From the NCBI RefSeq assembly GCF_011682145.1, contig NZ_WHJH01000004.1:124001-188000 (forward strand): 64,000 nt of DNA, written 5' to 3'. Position 1 is the first letter of the stretch, and the number at the start of each line of letters is the position of its first letter. This document shows, piece after piece, positions 7,591 to 17,498 of this stretch. This stretch comes from Massilia mucilaginosa. Lineage in GTDB: Bacteria; Pseudomonadota; Gammaproteobacteria; Burkholderiales; Burkholderiaceae_D. Below the pieces are notes generated by a model that had not been told where the DNA came from, did no database searches, and worked only from the letters and a program-made list of their open reading frames with translations. A program made the translations under genes and the position numbers.

Positions 7591-9291
7591 ATGACTACTC
7601 ACAACCGACAACTGCTCAACAACGGCGCCCGCGCCGCCCGCCGCCATACCATCAAGAAACTGCTGCGCTCGATTTTCGGGGTGGAGAGTTTGCGGGATGG
7701 CCAGCAACAGGTGATCGACAGCGTCCTCGACGGCAAGGATACGCTGGCAATCATGCCGACCGGCAGCGGCAAATCGCTGTGCTACCAGATTCCGGCGCGC
7801 ATCCTCGAAGGGACTACGATCGTGGTCTCGCCGCTGATCTCGCTGATGAAAGACCAGCTCGAAAAACTCGATGCGCTCGGCGTGCGCGCCGTGCAGGTCA
7901 ACAGCAGCCTGACGCGCGAGGAGGAAGAGGCGGCAATGGACGGCATCCGCAGCGGCTTTCACGAGATCGTGTTCTGCACGCCGGAGCGCTTGTCGACGCC
8001 ATCGTTCCTCGACACGCTCAAGGAAATCAAGATCGCCCTGGTGGTGATCGACGAAGCGCACTGCATCTCGCAGTGGGGCCACGATTTCCGTCCCGCCTAC
8101 CTCGAAATGGCGGCCGCCATCGACGCCCTGAAACGCCCGCCGGTGCTGGCCCTCACGGCCACCGCAACCGAGGACGTCATGTCCGACATCGCGCGCCAGC
8201 TTGGGCGTGCGCGCATGAACGTCGTCAATACCGGCATCTATCGTCCAAACCTGCATTACCGCGTGGCGCAGGTCACCAACAACAGCGAGCGCCATGCGCG
8301 CGCGCTGGAATACGTGCAGGCGTCGACGGGTGTGGGCATCGTCTACGCGGCCACCGTCAAGGCGGCCGAAGAGATGCTCGACATCCTGGTGGGCGCCGGC
8401 GAAAGCGCCACGCTCTATCACGGCAAGCTGCCCGCAGCTGTTCGCAAGCGCAACCAGGATGACTTCATGTCCGGCGACAAGCGCGTCATGGTCGCCACCA
8501 ACGCCTTCGGCATGGGCATCGACAAGCCGGACACGCGCTTCGTGCTGCACCTGCAGCTGCCGGCCAACCTCGAAGCCTACTACCAGGAGTCGGGCCGCGC
8601 CGGGCGCGATGGGCTCGACGCCGAATGCACCTTGCTGTACTTCCAGGACGACAAACGCCTGCAGCAGTTCTTCCTCGTGAAGCACTACCCGACCGCCAAC
8701 GACCTGAAAGCGATTTATGACGCGGTATGCGCCATGGCCGAGGAAGAGGAGGTGGTGTTCGACCGCCTCGACGACCAGTTGCAAGATCTCGCCTCGGGCA
8801 AACTGAAAATCTGCCTCAAGCTGCTCAAGGACGGCAAGCTGCTGCGCCAGAACCGCAAGCTCGAATACGTGGTAACGCCAAAAGAAGCCAGCGTCGACCT
8901 GTTCGAAGCGCTCTCCGCCATCTACGCACGCAAGCAGGAGCGCGACCGCGAATCGCTGGAACAGATGGTATCGTACGCAGTGAGCGGCTTTTGCCGCTGG
9001 AAGGTGCTGCTCGATTACTTCAAGGATGAAGTCGAGGGCTTCGACAAGTGCTGCCGCTGCGATAACTGCAAGAACCCCCCGGCGGTGGCCGAGATCGAGA
9101 TCCGCGACGACGAATTCGAACGCGACCCCGAACCGTCACCGGCGGCCCCGCGCTTCGAGCCCGGCGCCCAGGTGCGCGTGCCCAAGTTCGACCTCGGCAC
9201 CGTGGTGTCGATGGCGGGAGACCAGGTCACCATCGTCTTCCCCGAACACGGCGAAAAGACCTTCCTGGTCGATTACGTTGACGCTGTCTGA
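7591..9291 (+). CDS. recQ: RecQ-family ATP-dependent DNA helicase
   Basis: This is a 3'-5' superfamily 2 DNA helicase of 566 residues. Walker A MPTGSGKS ends at residue 62 and the Walker B DEAH box is at residues 154-157, followed by CISQWGHDFRP. TATATEDV and ESGRAGRDG complete the helicase set. A RecQ-type zinc-binding segment (CRWK...CCRCDNC) lies near residues 470-490. No HRDC domain is visible. Instead the last 50 residues (VRVPKFDLGTVVSM...VTIVFPEHGEKTF) resemble the Tudor-like tail of UvrD/PcrA helicases. This is a short, RecQ-like form rather than the E. coli orthologue. It is 16 bases upstream of the exonuclease gene and probably leads the repair operon. Confidence 0.88.
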   Translation: MTTHNRQLLNNGARAARRHTIKKLLRSIFGVESLRDGQQQVIDSVLDGKDTLAIMPTGSGKSLCYQIPARILEGTTIVVSPLISLMKDQLEKLDALGVRAVQVNSSLTREEEEAAMDGIRSGFHEIVFCTPERLSTPSFLDTLKEIKIALVVIDEAHCISQWGHDFRPAYLEMAAAIDALKRPPVLALTATATEDVMSDIARQLGRARMNVVNTGIYRPNLHYRVAQVTNNSERHARALEYVQASTGVGIVYAATVKAAEEMLDILVGAGESATLYHGKLPAAVRKRNQDDFMSGDKRVMVATNAFGMGIDKPDTRFVLHLQLPANLEAYYQESGRAGRDGLDAECTLLYFQDDKRLQQFFLVKHYPTANDLKAIYDAVCAMAEEEEVVFDRLDDQLQDLASGKLKICLKLLKDGKLLRQNRKLEYVVTPKEASVDLFEALSAIYARKQERDRESLEQMVSYAVSGFCRWKVLLDYFKDEVEGFDKCCRCDNCKNPPAVAEIEIRDDEFERDPEPSPAAPRFEPGAQVRVPKFDLGTVVSMAGDQVTIVFPEHGEKTFLVDYVDAV

Positions 9292-9307
9292 CAAGGAGAA
9301 GACACAC

Positions 9308-10387
9308 ATGTCGGACATGGTAGTGGTACGCAAGGAGGGGCTGTTCTGCGTCCCCGGACAGTTCTACATCGACCCGTGGCGGCCGGTGGACCGCGCTGTG
9401 ATCACCCACGCGCACGGCGACCACGCGCGCGTCGGCCACGGCCACTATCTGTCGGCGGCGGGCGGCGTGAACGTGCTGCGTTCGCGCCTGGGCGACATTC
9501 ACATCGACGGCCTCGAATACGGCGAGCGCATCGTGCATAACGGCGTGACGGTCTCGCTGCACCCGGCCGGCCACGTGCTCGGCTCGGCCCAGGTGCGCAT
9601 GGAGCATCGCGGCGAAGTGTGGGTGGCGTCGGGCGACTACAAGGTCGAACCGGACCGCACCTGCGTGCCGTTCGAGCCGGTGCGCTGCGACACCTTCATC
9701 ACCGAATCGACGTTCGGCCTGCCGATCTACCGCTGGCAGCCGGAGCAGGAAATTTTCGACGACATCAATGCCTGGTGGCGCAAGAACGCCGACGAAGGCC
9801 GCGCCAGCGTGGTCTTCGCCTACTCCTTCGGCAAGGCGCAGCGCATCCTGTCGGGCCTCGATCCGTCGATCGGCACCATCATCTGCCACGGCGCGGCCGA
9901 GCCGATCAACCGCGTCTACCGCGAAGGCGGAGTGGCGCTGCCGCCCACCGTGCTGGTGACCGATGTCGAGAAGGCGGCCATCAAGCGCGCGATCGTGATC
10001 GCACCGCCGTCGGCCGGCAATTCGACCTGGATGAAGCGCTTCGGCGACTACAGCGACTCATTCGCCAGCGGCTGGATGCAGCTGCGCGGCGCGCGCCGCC
10101 GACGCGGCGTGGACCGTGGCTTCGTGCTGTCCGATCACGCCGACTGGCCGGGTCTGATGACCGCGATCCGCGCCACCGAGGCGCCGCGCGTGATCGTCAC
10201 GCACGGCTCGATTCCCATCATGGTGCGCTGGCTGCGCCAGGTCGGCCTGGACGCTTCCGGTTTCGACACCGAATACGGCGACGAGGACGAAGCCGTGGAA
10301 GCTGCCGCTGCCGCTGCCGCTGCCGCTGCCGCTGCGCCGGCGCCCGAAGGGACGCCCGAGGGGACGCCCGAGGTGACGGATGCGTGA
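9308..10387 (+). CDS. Ligase-associated MBL-fold DNA exonuclease
   Basis: The 359-residue metallo-beta-lactamase/beta-CASP fold protein has the metal motif HAHGDH (His34, His36, Asp38, His39). Further motif residues are GHVLGSAQ, SGDYK, ESTFGLP and SDHADW. Proteins of this type encoded next to Lhr helicase, ATP-dependent ligase and PdeM are known as ligase-associated DNA exonucleases, and a Pseudomonas putida member has manganese-dependent nuclease activity. ATG 9308 is chosen because AAGGAG precedes it. The C-terminus is a low-complexity Ala tract and PEGTPEG repeats. The stop overlaps the ligase start by eight bases, so translation is coupled. Confidence 0.88.
   Translation: MSDMVVVRKEGLFCVPGQFYIDPWRPVDRAVITHAHGDHARVGHGHYLSAAGGVNVLRSRLGDIHIDGLEYGERIVHNGVTVSLHPAGHVLGSAQVRMEHRGEVWVASGDYKVEPDRTCVPFEPVRCDTFITESTFGLPIYRWQPEQEIFDDINAWWRKNADEGRASVVFAYSFGKAQRILSGLDPSIGTIICHGAAEPINRVYREGGVALPPTVLVTDVEKAAIKRAIVIAPPSAGNSTWMKRFGDYSDSFASGWMQLRGARRRRGVDRGFVLSDHADWPGLMTAIRATEAPRVIVTHGSIPIMVRWLRQVGLDASGFDTEYGDEDEAVEAAAAAAAAAAAAPAPEGTPEGTPEVTDA
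10301..10335 (+). repeat. GCTGCC hexanucleotide tandem repeat inside the exonuclease gene
   Basis: Five perfect copies and one partial copy of GCTGCC encode an Ala run. They are followed by a 12-base repeat (GGGACGCCCGAG type) that encodes PEGTPEG. Both units are multiples of three, so slippage would change length but not frame. Confidence 0.85.
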
Positions 10388-12011
10388 GTTTGCCCGCCTG
10401 TACACCGAGCTCGACGAAACCACCGCCACCAACCGCAAGCTCGAAGCGCTGCAAGCCTATTTCGGCAGTGCCGCGCCCGACAACGCCGCCTGGGCGGTCT
10501 ACTTCCTGGCCGGCGGCAAGCCGCGCCAGGCGGTGCCGACCAAGCTGCTGCGCCAGTACGCGATCGACTACGCGCAGCTCGACGAATGGCTGTTCGACGA
10601 GTCCTACAACGCCGTCGGCGACCTGGCCGAAACCATCGCCCACATCCTGCCGCCGCCCGAACAGCAAAGCGACATCGGCCTGGCCGAGTGGATGCGGGAG
10701 CGCATCGGCCCCTTGCGCGGCGCCGATCCGGCCGCCATCCGCACCGCCTTGTTCGGGTTCTGGAACGAGCTCGATTGGCGCGAGCGCTTCTTGCTGACCA
10801 AATTGATCGGCGGCGGCTTTCGGGTCGGCGTGTCGAAACTGCTGGTCACGCGCGCGCTGTCGTCGCTGTCGGCGGTCGACAGCAAACTCATTGCCCAGCG
10901 CCTGATGGGCTGGACCGATGGCAGCGTGCGGCCCACCGCCGCCGGCTTCCTGCAATTGATCGCGGCCCAGTCGGACGAAGAGCACAAGCTGCGCGGCGGC
11001 CATCCGTACCCGTTCTTCCTGGCGCACCAGTTGCAGGGCGAGCCGGAAGGGCTGGGCGAGGTGGGCGACTGGCAGGTCGAATGGAAGTACGACGGCATCC
11101 GCGCGCAGCTGGTGCGGCGCGGCGCGCAAAACTATCTGTGGTCGCGCGGCGAAGACCTGATCACCGAGCGCTTTCCCGAACTGGCGGCGCTGCATCTGCC
11201 CGAAGGCACCGTGGTCGATGGCGAAGTGCTGATCTGGACCGAGGAAGGCACGCCGGCCGCGTTTGCGGACCTGCAAAAGCGCATCGGCCGCAAGACCTTG
11301 TCAAGCAAGCTTCTGGCCGAGCTGCCGGCGGTGCTGGTGGCCTACGACCTGCTCGAACAAGATGGCGTCGACCTGCGCGCGGTGCCGCAGCACGAGCGCC
11401 GCGCACGGCTGGAAGTGCTGGTGCGCGACACCGATCAGCCCCAGCTCAAATTGTCGCCATTGATCCATGCGGCCAGCTGGCACGAACTGGCCACCGTGCG
11501 CACCGAATCGCGCGCGCGCGGCGTCGAGGGCATGATGGTCAAGGCGCGCGACGCCCAGTACGGCGTGGGCCGCACCAAGAACGTGGGCACGTGGTGGAAG
11601 TGGAAGGTCGACCCGTACACCATCGACGCGGTGCTGATCTACGCGCAGGCGGGCCACGGCCGGCGCGCCTCGCTCTACACCGATTACACCTTCGCGGTGT
11701 GGGACGGCGAGGGCGAGGAGCGCAAGCTGGTGCCCTTCGCCAAGGCGTATTCGGGCCTGACCGACGCCGAGATCGCGGTGGTCGATAGCGCGATCCGCAA
11801 GACCACCATCGAAAAATTCGGACCGGTGCGCTCGGTGAAACCGACCATGGTGTTCGAGATCGGCTTCGAAGGCATTGCGCTGTCGACCCGCCACAAGGCC
11901 GGCATCGCGGTGCGCTTTCCGCGCATCCTGCGCAAGCGCGACGACAAGACCATCGACGATGCCGACACGCTCGATACCCTGAAAGGCCTCCTGGCCGCCG
12001 CCGGCTCATGA
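10380..12011 (+). CDS. ATP-dependent DNA ligase (ligase-associated cluster)
   Basis: This is an ATP-dependent DNA ligase of 543 residues. Residues 1 to about 200 form an alpha-helical ligase N-terminal domain. The adenylation domain has the nucleophile motif [11 protein letters not shown] with Lys236, and further ligase motifs VVDGEVL and EGMMVKARD are present. The OB-fold region includes [10 protein letters not shown] (motif V, Lys residues) and ends with the typical RFPRI segment. It seals nicks with ATP and is distinct from the essential NAD-dependent LigA. The start codon lies inside the end of the exonuclease gene (ATGCGTGA), and a helicase gene follows 10 bases after the stop. Confidence 0.92.
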   Translation: MREFARLYTELDETTATNRKLEALQAYFGSAAPDNAAWAVYFLAGGKPRQAVPTKLLRQYAIDYAQLDEWLFDESYNAVGDLAETIAHILPPPEQQSDIGLAEWMRERIGPLRGADPAAIRTALFGFWNELDWRERFLLTKLIGGGFRVGVSKLLVTRALSSLSAVDSKLIAQRLMGWTDGSVRPTAAGFLQLIAAQSDEEHKLRGGHPYPFFLAHQLQGEPEGLGEVGDWQVEWKYDGIRAQLVRRGAQNYLWSRGEDLITERFPELAALHLPEGTVVDGEVLIWTEEGTPAAFADLQKRIGRKTLSSKLLAELPAVLVAYDLLEQDGVDLRAVPQHERRARLEVLVRDTDQPQLKLSPLIHAASWHELATVRTESRARGVEGMMVKARDAQYGVGRTKNVGTWWKWKVDPYTIDAVLIYAQAGHGRRASLYTDYTFAVWDGEGEERKLVPFAKAYSGLTDAEIAVVDSAIRKTTIEKFGPVRSVKPTMVFEIGFEGIALSTRHKAGIAVRFPRILRKRDDKTIDDADTLDTLKGLLAAAGS

Positions 12012-12021
12012 GTCAGAACCA

Positions 12022-14496
12022 ATGAGCAAGAGCCAGATGGCACAGGCCATCGACGACTGGTTCGCCGGGCGCAAATGGAAGGTGTTCCCGTTCCAGCGCG
12101 CGGTGTGGCGCGCCGCGCTGGCCGGCGAATCGGGCCTGCTGCACGCGAACACCGGCGCCGGCAAGACCTACGCGGTGTGGCTGGCGGCGCTGCTGCGCGG
12201 TGCGCTGGCCGGCAAGCGCCGTGCGTCCGGCCTGCGCGTGCTGTGGATTACGCCGATGCGCGCGCTGGCCGCCGATACCCAGCGCGCGCTGGAAGAGTCG
12301 AGCGCCGTGCTGGCGCCCGGCTGGACGGTCGGCGCGCGCACCGGCGACACTGGCTCGGCCGAGCGCGCGCGCCAGTCGCGCGCCATGCCGTCGGCGCTGA
12401 TCACCACGCCCGAGAGCCTGTCGCTGCTGCTTAGCCACGCGGCCGCGCAGACCCAGTTCGCGAGCCTGGACATGATCATCATCGACGAATGGCATGAACT
12501 CATGGGCAGCAAGCGCGGGGTGCAGGTGCAGCTGGCGCTGGCGCGCCTGCGCCACTGGAACCCGCAACTGGTGGTGTGGGGCCTGTCGGCCACGATGGGC
12601 AACCTGGCGCAGGCGCAGGATGTGCTGCTGGGAGAAGGGAAGGGCACCCTGGTCGAGGGCGACCTGAAAAAGGAGATCCGGGTCGATACCCTGATTCCGG
12701 CCAACGTGTCGCGTTTTCCTTGGGGCGGGCATCTGGGCATCGCCATGCTGCAGCCGGTGATTCAGGAAATCGAGGACTACAACGCGACCCTGGTGTTTAC
12801 CAACACCCGCTCGCAGTCGGAGCTGTGGTACCAGAACATTCTGGAAGCGCGTCCCGACTGGGCCGGCGTGATCGCGCTGCATCATGGCTCGCTGGCGCGC
12901 GAAGTACGCGAGTGGGTCGAAAACGGCCTGAAAAAGGGCGATCTGAAAACGGTGATCTGTACCGCCAGCCTGGACCTGGGCGTGGACTTTTTGCCGGTCG
13001 AACGGGTGCTGCAGATCGGCAGCGCCAAGGGCATCGCGCGGCTGCTGCAACGCGCCGGGCGCAGCGGCCACGCGCCGGGAAGGGTCTCGCGCGTGACCCT
13101 GGTGCCGACCAACAGCATGGAATTGCTGGAGGCGGCCGGCGCCAAACAGGCGGTCGCCTCGCGCCGCATCGAAGGGCGGCTGGTGCCCAACAAACCGTTC
13201 GACGTGCTGGTGCAGCACCTGGTGACGGTGGCGCTGGGCGGCGGCTTTCGCTCCGAGCAACTGTATGAAGAAGTGCGCAGCGCCTGGTCGTACCGCGCGC
13301 TCACGCCGGAAGAATGGCAATGGGCGCTCGATTTTGTCGCGCGCGGGGGACAAAGCCTGACCGCCTATCCGGAATACCAGCGCGTGGTCGCCGACGACGA
13401 GGGCGTGTACCGCGTGCCGAGCGTGGCGCTGGGGCGGCGCCATCGCATGGGCATCGGCACCATCGTCTCCGATTCGACCATGCAGGTGAAGTACATGAGC
13501 GGAGGGCGCATCGGCAGCGTGGAGGAATCGTTCATCTCGCGTTTGAAAGCCGGCGACCATTTCCTGTTCGGCGGGCGCATCCTGGAATTCATCCGCGTGC
13601 ACGAGATGACCGCGTTCGTCAAGCGCGCCACCGGTGCGCGCGGGGCGGTCACGCGCTGGCAGGGCGCCAAGATGCCGATGTCGTCCGAACTGGCGCACGC
13701 CGCGCTGGAAGAATTGCGCCACGCCGCGCGCGGCGAGTTTCGTGGCCCGGAAATGGCGGCGATCCGGCCCTTGCTGGAGATCCAGCAGCGCTGGTCCGCG
13801 CTGCCGACCATCGATACGCTGGTGGTGGAAGCGATGACCAGCCGCGAGGGCTATCACCTGTTCATGTATCCGTTCGCGGGCCGCTCGGTGCACACGGGAC
13901 TGGCTTCGCTGTTCGCCTACCGCATCGCGCGCGTGCAGCCGATGACGTTTTCGATCGCGGTCAACGATTATGGTTTCGAACTGCTGGCGGCCGAACCGGT
14001 GGACTGGGCGCGCGCCTTCCGGGCCGCATCCGCGAACGCGACCGGTGCCGAGGTGCCGCTGTTGTCGACCGAACTGCTGCTCGAAGACGTGCTGGCCAGC
14101 CTGAACGCGACCCAATTGTCGCAGCAGCGCTTCCGCGAAGTGGCGCGCATCGCCGGGCTGGTGTTCCAGGGCTATCCGGGCCAGCCGAAAAGCACGCGCC
14201 AGATCCAGGCCTCGTCGTCGCTGTTTTTCGAGGTGTTCCGCAAACACGACGCCGGCAACCTGCTGCTCACGCAGGCGCAGCGCGAGGTGATGGAGCAGGA
14301 GCTCGAACTGACGCGCCTGCGCGACACCCTGGCCGATCTGCATGCGCGCGGCGTGGCCTATCATGAAATCAAGCGCGCCACGCCGTTCGGCTTTGCGCTG
14401 ATGGTCGAGCGCTTCCGCGAAAAACTCAGTACCGAAAAACTGTCCGACCGCGTGGCGCGCATGCTGCGCGAACTGGAGAAAGCAGCCGTTCCATGA
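12022..14496 (+). CDS. Lhr-type ligase-associated DEXH helicase
   Basis: This is a superfamily 2 helicase of 824 residues related to the Lhr core. Walker A is HANTGAGKT (TGAGKT at residues 44-49), Walker B is [10 protein letters not shown], and [23 protein letters not shown]-like and QRAGRSGH motifs follow. A winged-helix and Lhr-specific C-terminal region make up the second half. Family members unwind DNA or RNA-DNA hybrids in the 3'-5' direction. A micro-ORF (ATG at 12008) between ligase and helicase ends after five codons and probably has no role. The gene overlaps the next one by four bases (ATGA), which indicates translational coupling. Confidence 0.9.
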   Translation: MSKSQMAQAIDDWFAGRKWKVFPFQRAVWRAALAGESGLLHANTGAGKTYAVWLAALLRGALAGKRRASGLRVLWITPMRALAADTQRALEESSAVLAPGWTVGARTGDTGSAERARQSRAMPSALITTPESLSLLLSHAAAQTQFASLDMIIIDEWHELMGSKRGVQVQLALARLRHWNPQLVVWGLSATMGNLAQAQDVLLGEGKGTLVEGDLKKEIRVDTLIPANVSRFPWGGHLGIAMLQPVIQEIEDYNATLVFTNTRSQSELWYQNILEARPDWAGVIALHHGSLAREVREWVENGLKKGDLKTVICTASLDLGVDFLPVERVLQIGSAKGIARLLQRAGRSGHAPGRVSRVTLVPTNSMELLEAAGAKQAVASRRIEGRLVPNKPFDVLVQHLVTVALGGGFRSEQLYEEVRSAWSYRALTPEEWQWALDFVARGGQSLTAYPEYQRVVADDEGVYRVPSVALGRRHRMGIGTIVSDSTMQVKYMSGGRIGSVEESFISRLKAGDHFLFGGRILEFIRVHEMTAFVKRATGARGAVTRWQGAKMPMSSELAHAALEELRHAARGEFRGPEMAAIRPLLEIQQRWSALPTIDTLVVEAMTSREGYHLFMYPFAGRSVHTGLASLFAYRIARVQPMTFSIAVNDYGFELLAAEPVDWARAFRAASANATGAEVPLLSTELLLEDVLASLNATQLSQQRFREVARIAGLVFQGYPGQPKSTRQIQASSSLFFEVFRKHDAGNLLLTQAQREVMEQELELTRLRDTLADLHARGVAYHEIKRATPFGFALMVERFREKLSTEKLSDRVARMLRELEKAAVP

Positions 14497-15143
14497 CGTA
14501 TCGCGAAATGCGGCTGGCCGACGAAACGGTCCTGCTGCTGCCTGAAAAGGCCTTGTACTGGCCTGCGCGCCAGATGCTGGTCATCGCCGACATCCACTTC
14601 GGCAAAGCCGCGTCGTTCCGCGCCCAGGGTGTGCCGGTGCCGCGCGGGACCACCACCGAAAACCTGGACGCGCTCGACGCCCTGACGGCCGCGCATCCGA
14701 CCCGCGAGATCGTCTTCCTGGGCGACTTTTTGCACGCGCGCGCCGCCCACGCCTCGGCCACGCTGGCCAGCATGCTGGCCTGGCGCGCGCGCCACCCAAG
14801 CCTGATATTGACCCTGGTGCGCGGCAACCACGACAAGCACGCCGGCGACCCGGCCGCATCGCTGGCGATCGGCATGGTCGACGAGCCGCACACGGTGGGG
14901 CCGTTCGCGTTCTGCCACCATCCCGACATCGCGGCGCCGGGCTACGTGCTGGCGGGGCATGTGCATCCGGTGTACCGGCTCTCGACCCGCCTCGATTCGC
15001 TGCGCCTGCCGTGCTTTCTGATCGGACCCACGCGCATGGTGCTGCCGTCGTTCGGGGCGTTTACCGGCGGTTTTGCGGTCACCCCAAGCGCGGGGGAGCA
15101 TGTGTGCGTGAGCTCGGGAGAGGCGGTGCATTGCGTACGCTAG
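14493..15143 (+). CDS. pdeM: Ligase-associated DNA damage response endonuclease PdeM (metallophosphoesterase)
   Basis: The 216-residue calcineurin-like phosphoesterase has the full metal-binding set: ADIHFGK, GDFLHAR, RGNHDKH, CHHPD and AGHVHP. PdeM-type enzymes are the constant partners of the Lhr helicase, exonuclease and ligase in the four-gene bacterial nucleic-acid repair cluster. The start ATG overlaps the helicase stop (ATGA). It is the last gene of the unit. 87 bases separate it from the next gene, which carries its own ribosome-binding site. Confidence 0.92.
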   Translation: MTYREMRLADETVLLLPEKALYWPARQMLVIADIHFGKAASFRAQGVPVPRGTTTENLDALDALTAAHPTREIVFLGDFLHARAAHASATLASMLAWRARHPSLILTLVRGNHDKHAGDPAASLAIGMVDEPHTVGPFAFCHHPDIAAPGYVLAGHVHPVYRLSTRLDSLRLPCFLIGPTRMVLPSFGAFTGGFAVTPSAGEHVCVSSGEAVHCVR

Positions 15144-15218
15144 CGCACCGACGCCCCCAGGCGGTCAGCGTAACTTGACGTGACTGCCGGAAATATCCGG
15201 CCCCGCTGTCCAATCCCC

Positions 15219-15233
15219 GAGGAGAACAATATC
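15219..15233 (+). promoter_or_regulatory. Ribosome-binding site followed by an ATC codon at the expected start
   Basis: A strong Shine-Dalgarno GAGGAG (15219-15224) is followed after six bases by ATC AAA ACC AAG. This is exactly where ATG would give a perfect Sec signal peptide (KTKTIIGAAL onward). No ATG exists at this spot. A GTG at 15180 is in frame but would add a 17-residue charged and Pro-rich extension before the signal. Confidence 0.6.
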
Positions 15234-16325
15234 AAAACCAAGACCATCATCGGCGCTGCGCTCGTGGCCACCATGCCGCTCTTTTCCCTGACCCTGGCCC
15301 TGCCTGCCCACGCTCAGCAATATAACAACAACGCCGCCGCCTACAACCCGGTGATCCGCGGCTTCGACGTGGAAGAAGTACGCAACCTGAAACCGGGCGT
15401 GGAACTGAACTTCAACCTGTACGGCACGCCGGGCGGCCGCGCCACGCTGAGCATCGCCGGCGCCAACCGCAACCTGAACCTGACGGAAACCGAACCGGGC
15501 CAGTACGAAGGCACCTACACCCTCGGCAGCCGCGACAACATTACCGGCCGCAGCGCCGTGACCGCCAATCTGCGCGTCGGCAACCAGGTCACCAGCGGCG
15601 TGCTCAGCGAATCGCTGCTGCGCGACGTCGGCCGCCATCCGCGCGACAACCAGGGCCGCGAACGCGCCGCCGATGTGCCGCGCATTTCGCGCTTCGATGT
15701 CCAGGCCAATGACGACCTGACGCCGGGCAACGAGCTGGTGTTTTCGGTGTACGGCACGCCGGGCGCCAAGGTCGACATGGCCATTGCCGGCACGCGCGGC
15801 GTGTTTTTCCTGCCGGAAGTCAATCCTGGCGAATACACGGGCGGCTACACGATCCGCCGCGCCGACCGGATCGCGCCGAACAGCGCCGTGACAGCCAATA
15901 TGCGCGTGGGCAACCGCGTCTCGACCGCGACCTTGAATAAGCCGCTGCGCCTGGCGTCCGCCACGCCGGCACCGCGCGACGTGCGTTATTGCACCAATTG
16001 CGCTACCGTTGACGCGATCAACGTGGTCGAAGTCAATGGTGACGGCAACTATCTCGGCACCATCGGCGGTGGCGTGGTTGGCGCCGTGTTGGGCAGCCAG
16101 GTCGGCAAGGGCAGCGGCCGCACCGCTGCGCAGATCGCCGGCGCCTTGGGCGGTGCCTACGTGGGCCGCAATATCGAGCGCAATGCCAAGAAAACCCAGC
16201 ATTACGAAGTGGTGATCCGCTTTGCCAACGGTGGCACCCAGACCGTGACGTACGAAAACGATCCGGGCCTGCGCGTGGGCGAAAAGGTCAAGATCAACGA
16301 TGGCGTGCTGTCGCGCGACCAGTAA
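15231..16325 (+). CDS. Exported protein with two Ig-like repeats and a glycine-zipper (2TM) domain
   Basis: The protein has about 364 residues. A signal peptide ends at LPAHAQ. Two repeats of about 100 residues follow, each with the pattern RGFDVE or SRFDVQ, PGxELxFxxYGTPG and SAVTANxRVGN. The C-terminal part is a glycine-zipper segment (GGGVVGAVLGSQVGKGSGR then GALGGAYVGRNIE), as in the 17 kDa surface antigen/SlyB group, followed by a small beta domain (YEVVIRFANGGTQTVTY). It should be periplasmic or attached to the outer membrane. The start is uncertain: the signal peptide and ribosome site point to a non-standard ATC at 15231, or else GTG 15180 is used. A bidirectional terminator follows. 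Confidence 0.8.
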   Translation: MKTKTIIGAALVATMPLFSLTLALPAHAQQYNNNAAAYNPVIRGFDVEEVRNLKPGVELNFNLYGTPGGRATLSIAGANRNLNLTETEPGQYEGTYTLGSRDNITGRSAVTANLRVGNQVTSGVLSESLLRDVGRHPRDNQGRERAADVPRISRFDVQANDDLTPGNELVFSVYGTPGAKVDMAIAGTRGVFFLPEVNPGEYTGGYTIRRADRIAPNSAVTANMRVGNRVSTATLNKPLRLASATPAPRDVRYCTNCATVDAINVVEVNGDGNYLGTIGGGVVGAVLGSQVGKGSGRTAAQIAGALGGAYVGRNIERNAKKTQHYEVVIRFANGGTQTVTYENDPGLRVGEKVKINDGVLSRDQ

Positions 16326-16341
16326 GCTGGTTTATCTAAGT

Positions 16342-16371
16342 AAAAACGGCGCCCCGAGGGGCGCCGTTTTT
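16342..16371. terminator. Bidirectional Rho-independent terminator
   Basis: AAAAACGGCGCCCC and GGGGCGCCGTTTTT form a perfect 14-base stem with a GAG loop. It lies between convergent genes (glycine-zipper protein and Crp/Fnr regulator) and has A and T tracts on both sides. Confidence 0.93.
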
Positions 16372-16386
16372 GCGTGCCGACAAAGT

Positions 16387-17259
16387 TCAGACAGTGGTCG
16401 TGGCCAGCGCTTTGGCGTCGGCCGCTTGCCCGGCTTCGGCCTTGGCTTTGGCGGCGGCGCTGTTCTGCTTGGCGCGCGAGCGCGATGGCGGCAGGCGGCG
16501 CAGGGTTTTCAGGGCATCGGCGTCCTTGATGCCGATGGTGCGCTGGTCGACCGTGATCAGCCCGATTTCGTTAAACGCCGACAGGGTGCGGCTGACGGTT
16601 TCCAGGGTCAAGCCCAGGTAGCTGCCGATTTCGTGGCGCGTCATGCGCAGGTTGAACAGCTTGCTCGAATAGCCCATGGCGGCAAAACGGTCGGCCAGCG
16701 ACACCAGGAAGCGCGCCACGCGGGCTTCGGCGCTGAGCGCGCCGAGCATGCCGATCATGGCTTGTTCGCGCACCAGTTCGCGGCTCATCACGCCGTACAT
16801 GACGTTTTCGAGTTCCAGGTGCACGCGGCCGAGCGCGGTCAGCTTCTTGAACGGCAGCAGGATCAGGTCGCAGTCGGACAGGGCCACCGCTTCCGAGGCG
16901 TAATGGCGGGTGTGGATGCCGTCGACGCCGAGCATGTCGCCCTTCATGGGGAAGCTGAGGACTTGTTCGTTGCCGAATTCGTCGATGAGCACGGTTTTGA
17001 GAAAGCCGGAGTTGACGATGTAGAGGGTGTCGAAGGCCTGGCCGATGGTGTGGACGCGCTGGCCGGTCTTGAATTGCACATGCTGGAACAGCAGTTCTTC
17101 ACTGTTGATCGAGACCGCCGCGCTGATGTGCAGCAGGTCGCAGACTTCCTTGAGGTTGGACCAGAGGCGGCCCTGACGCTGCCGGCCAGCTTCCATCGGG
17201 GAGGAATGCATGGTCGAGGTGGTGGTGTTGCGGGTGTCTTGCGGGGGCGTGGTCAGCAT
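16387..17259 (-). CDS. Crp/Fnr-family transcriptional regulator
   Basis: The protein has about 290 residues, starting at ATG 17259 behind TGGAG; ATG 17265 is an alternative. A cyclic-nucleotide-type beta-roll covers about residues 55-160. The C-terminal winged helix has MTRHEIGSYLGLTLETVSR, whose ETVSR matches the FNR recognition helix (E-x-x-S-R), so an FNR-type target TTGATNNNNATCAA is expected. Only two cysteines are present, one in the EVCDLL segment and one in SDCDL, so the four-cysteine Fe-S sensor of true FNR is absent. A Lys/Ala-rich tail extends the C-terminus. A response regulator and universal stress protein lie upstream on the same strand, and a perfect FNR-type site is at 19019-19032. 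Confidence 0.88.
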   Translation of the reverse strand: MLTTPPQDTRNTTTSTMHSSPMEAGRQRQGRLWSNLKEVCDLLHISAAVSINSEELLFQHVQFKTGQRVHTIGQAFDTLYIVNSGFLKTVLIDEFGNEQVLSFPMKGDMLGVDGIHTRHYASEAVALSDCDLILLPFKKLTALGRVHLELENVMYGVMSRELVREQAMIGMLGALSAEARVARFLVSLADRFAAMGYSSKLFNLRMTRHEIGSYLGLTLETVSRTLSAFNEIGLITVDQRTIGIKDADALKTLRRLPPSRSRAKQNSAAAKAKAEAGQAADAKALATTTV

Positions 17260-17498
17260 GCTCATCTCCAGGGGTAGGAAAATTCGAAGTTTCAGGCTGC
17301 GGGTATCAGGCTTGAACAACGATCTGACGGACCTGCGACCGGAGCTTCAAAAGTGATGTACAGCACGGCTGGCTAGCTTGCGTAAGAACAATTTGTGAAC
17401 CGCAGGAAAGCCGAATCGCTGGATTTAAGTATGCCAACACGAGTCCGGCATTGATATCAGCGAACGCTGAATCTGGGAGTAGGATTGGGCGCGCTCTT

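Noticed and set aside
12008-12025. Leader micro-ORF between ligase and Lhr helicase
   Set aside because: It is five codons long and arises by chance from the ATGA at the ligase stop; the true helicase start follows at 12022.
16300-17277. Plus-strand open frame of 325 codons opposite the Crp/Fnr gene
   Set aside because: It begins inside the glycine-zipper gene end, runs through a strong terminator, and is antisense to a well-supported regulator.
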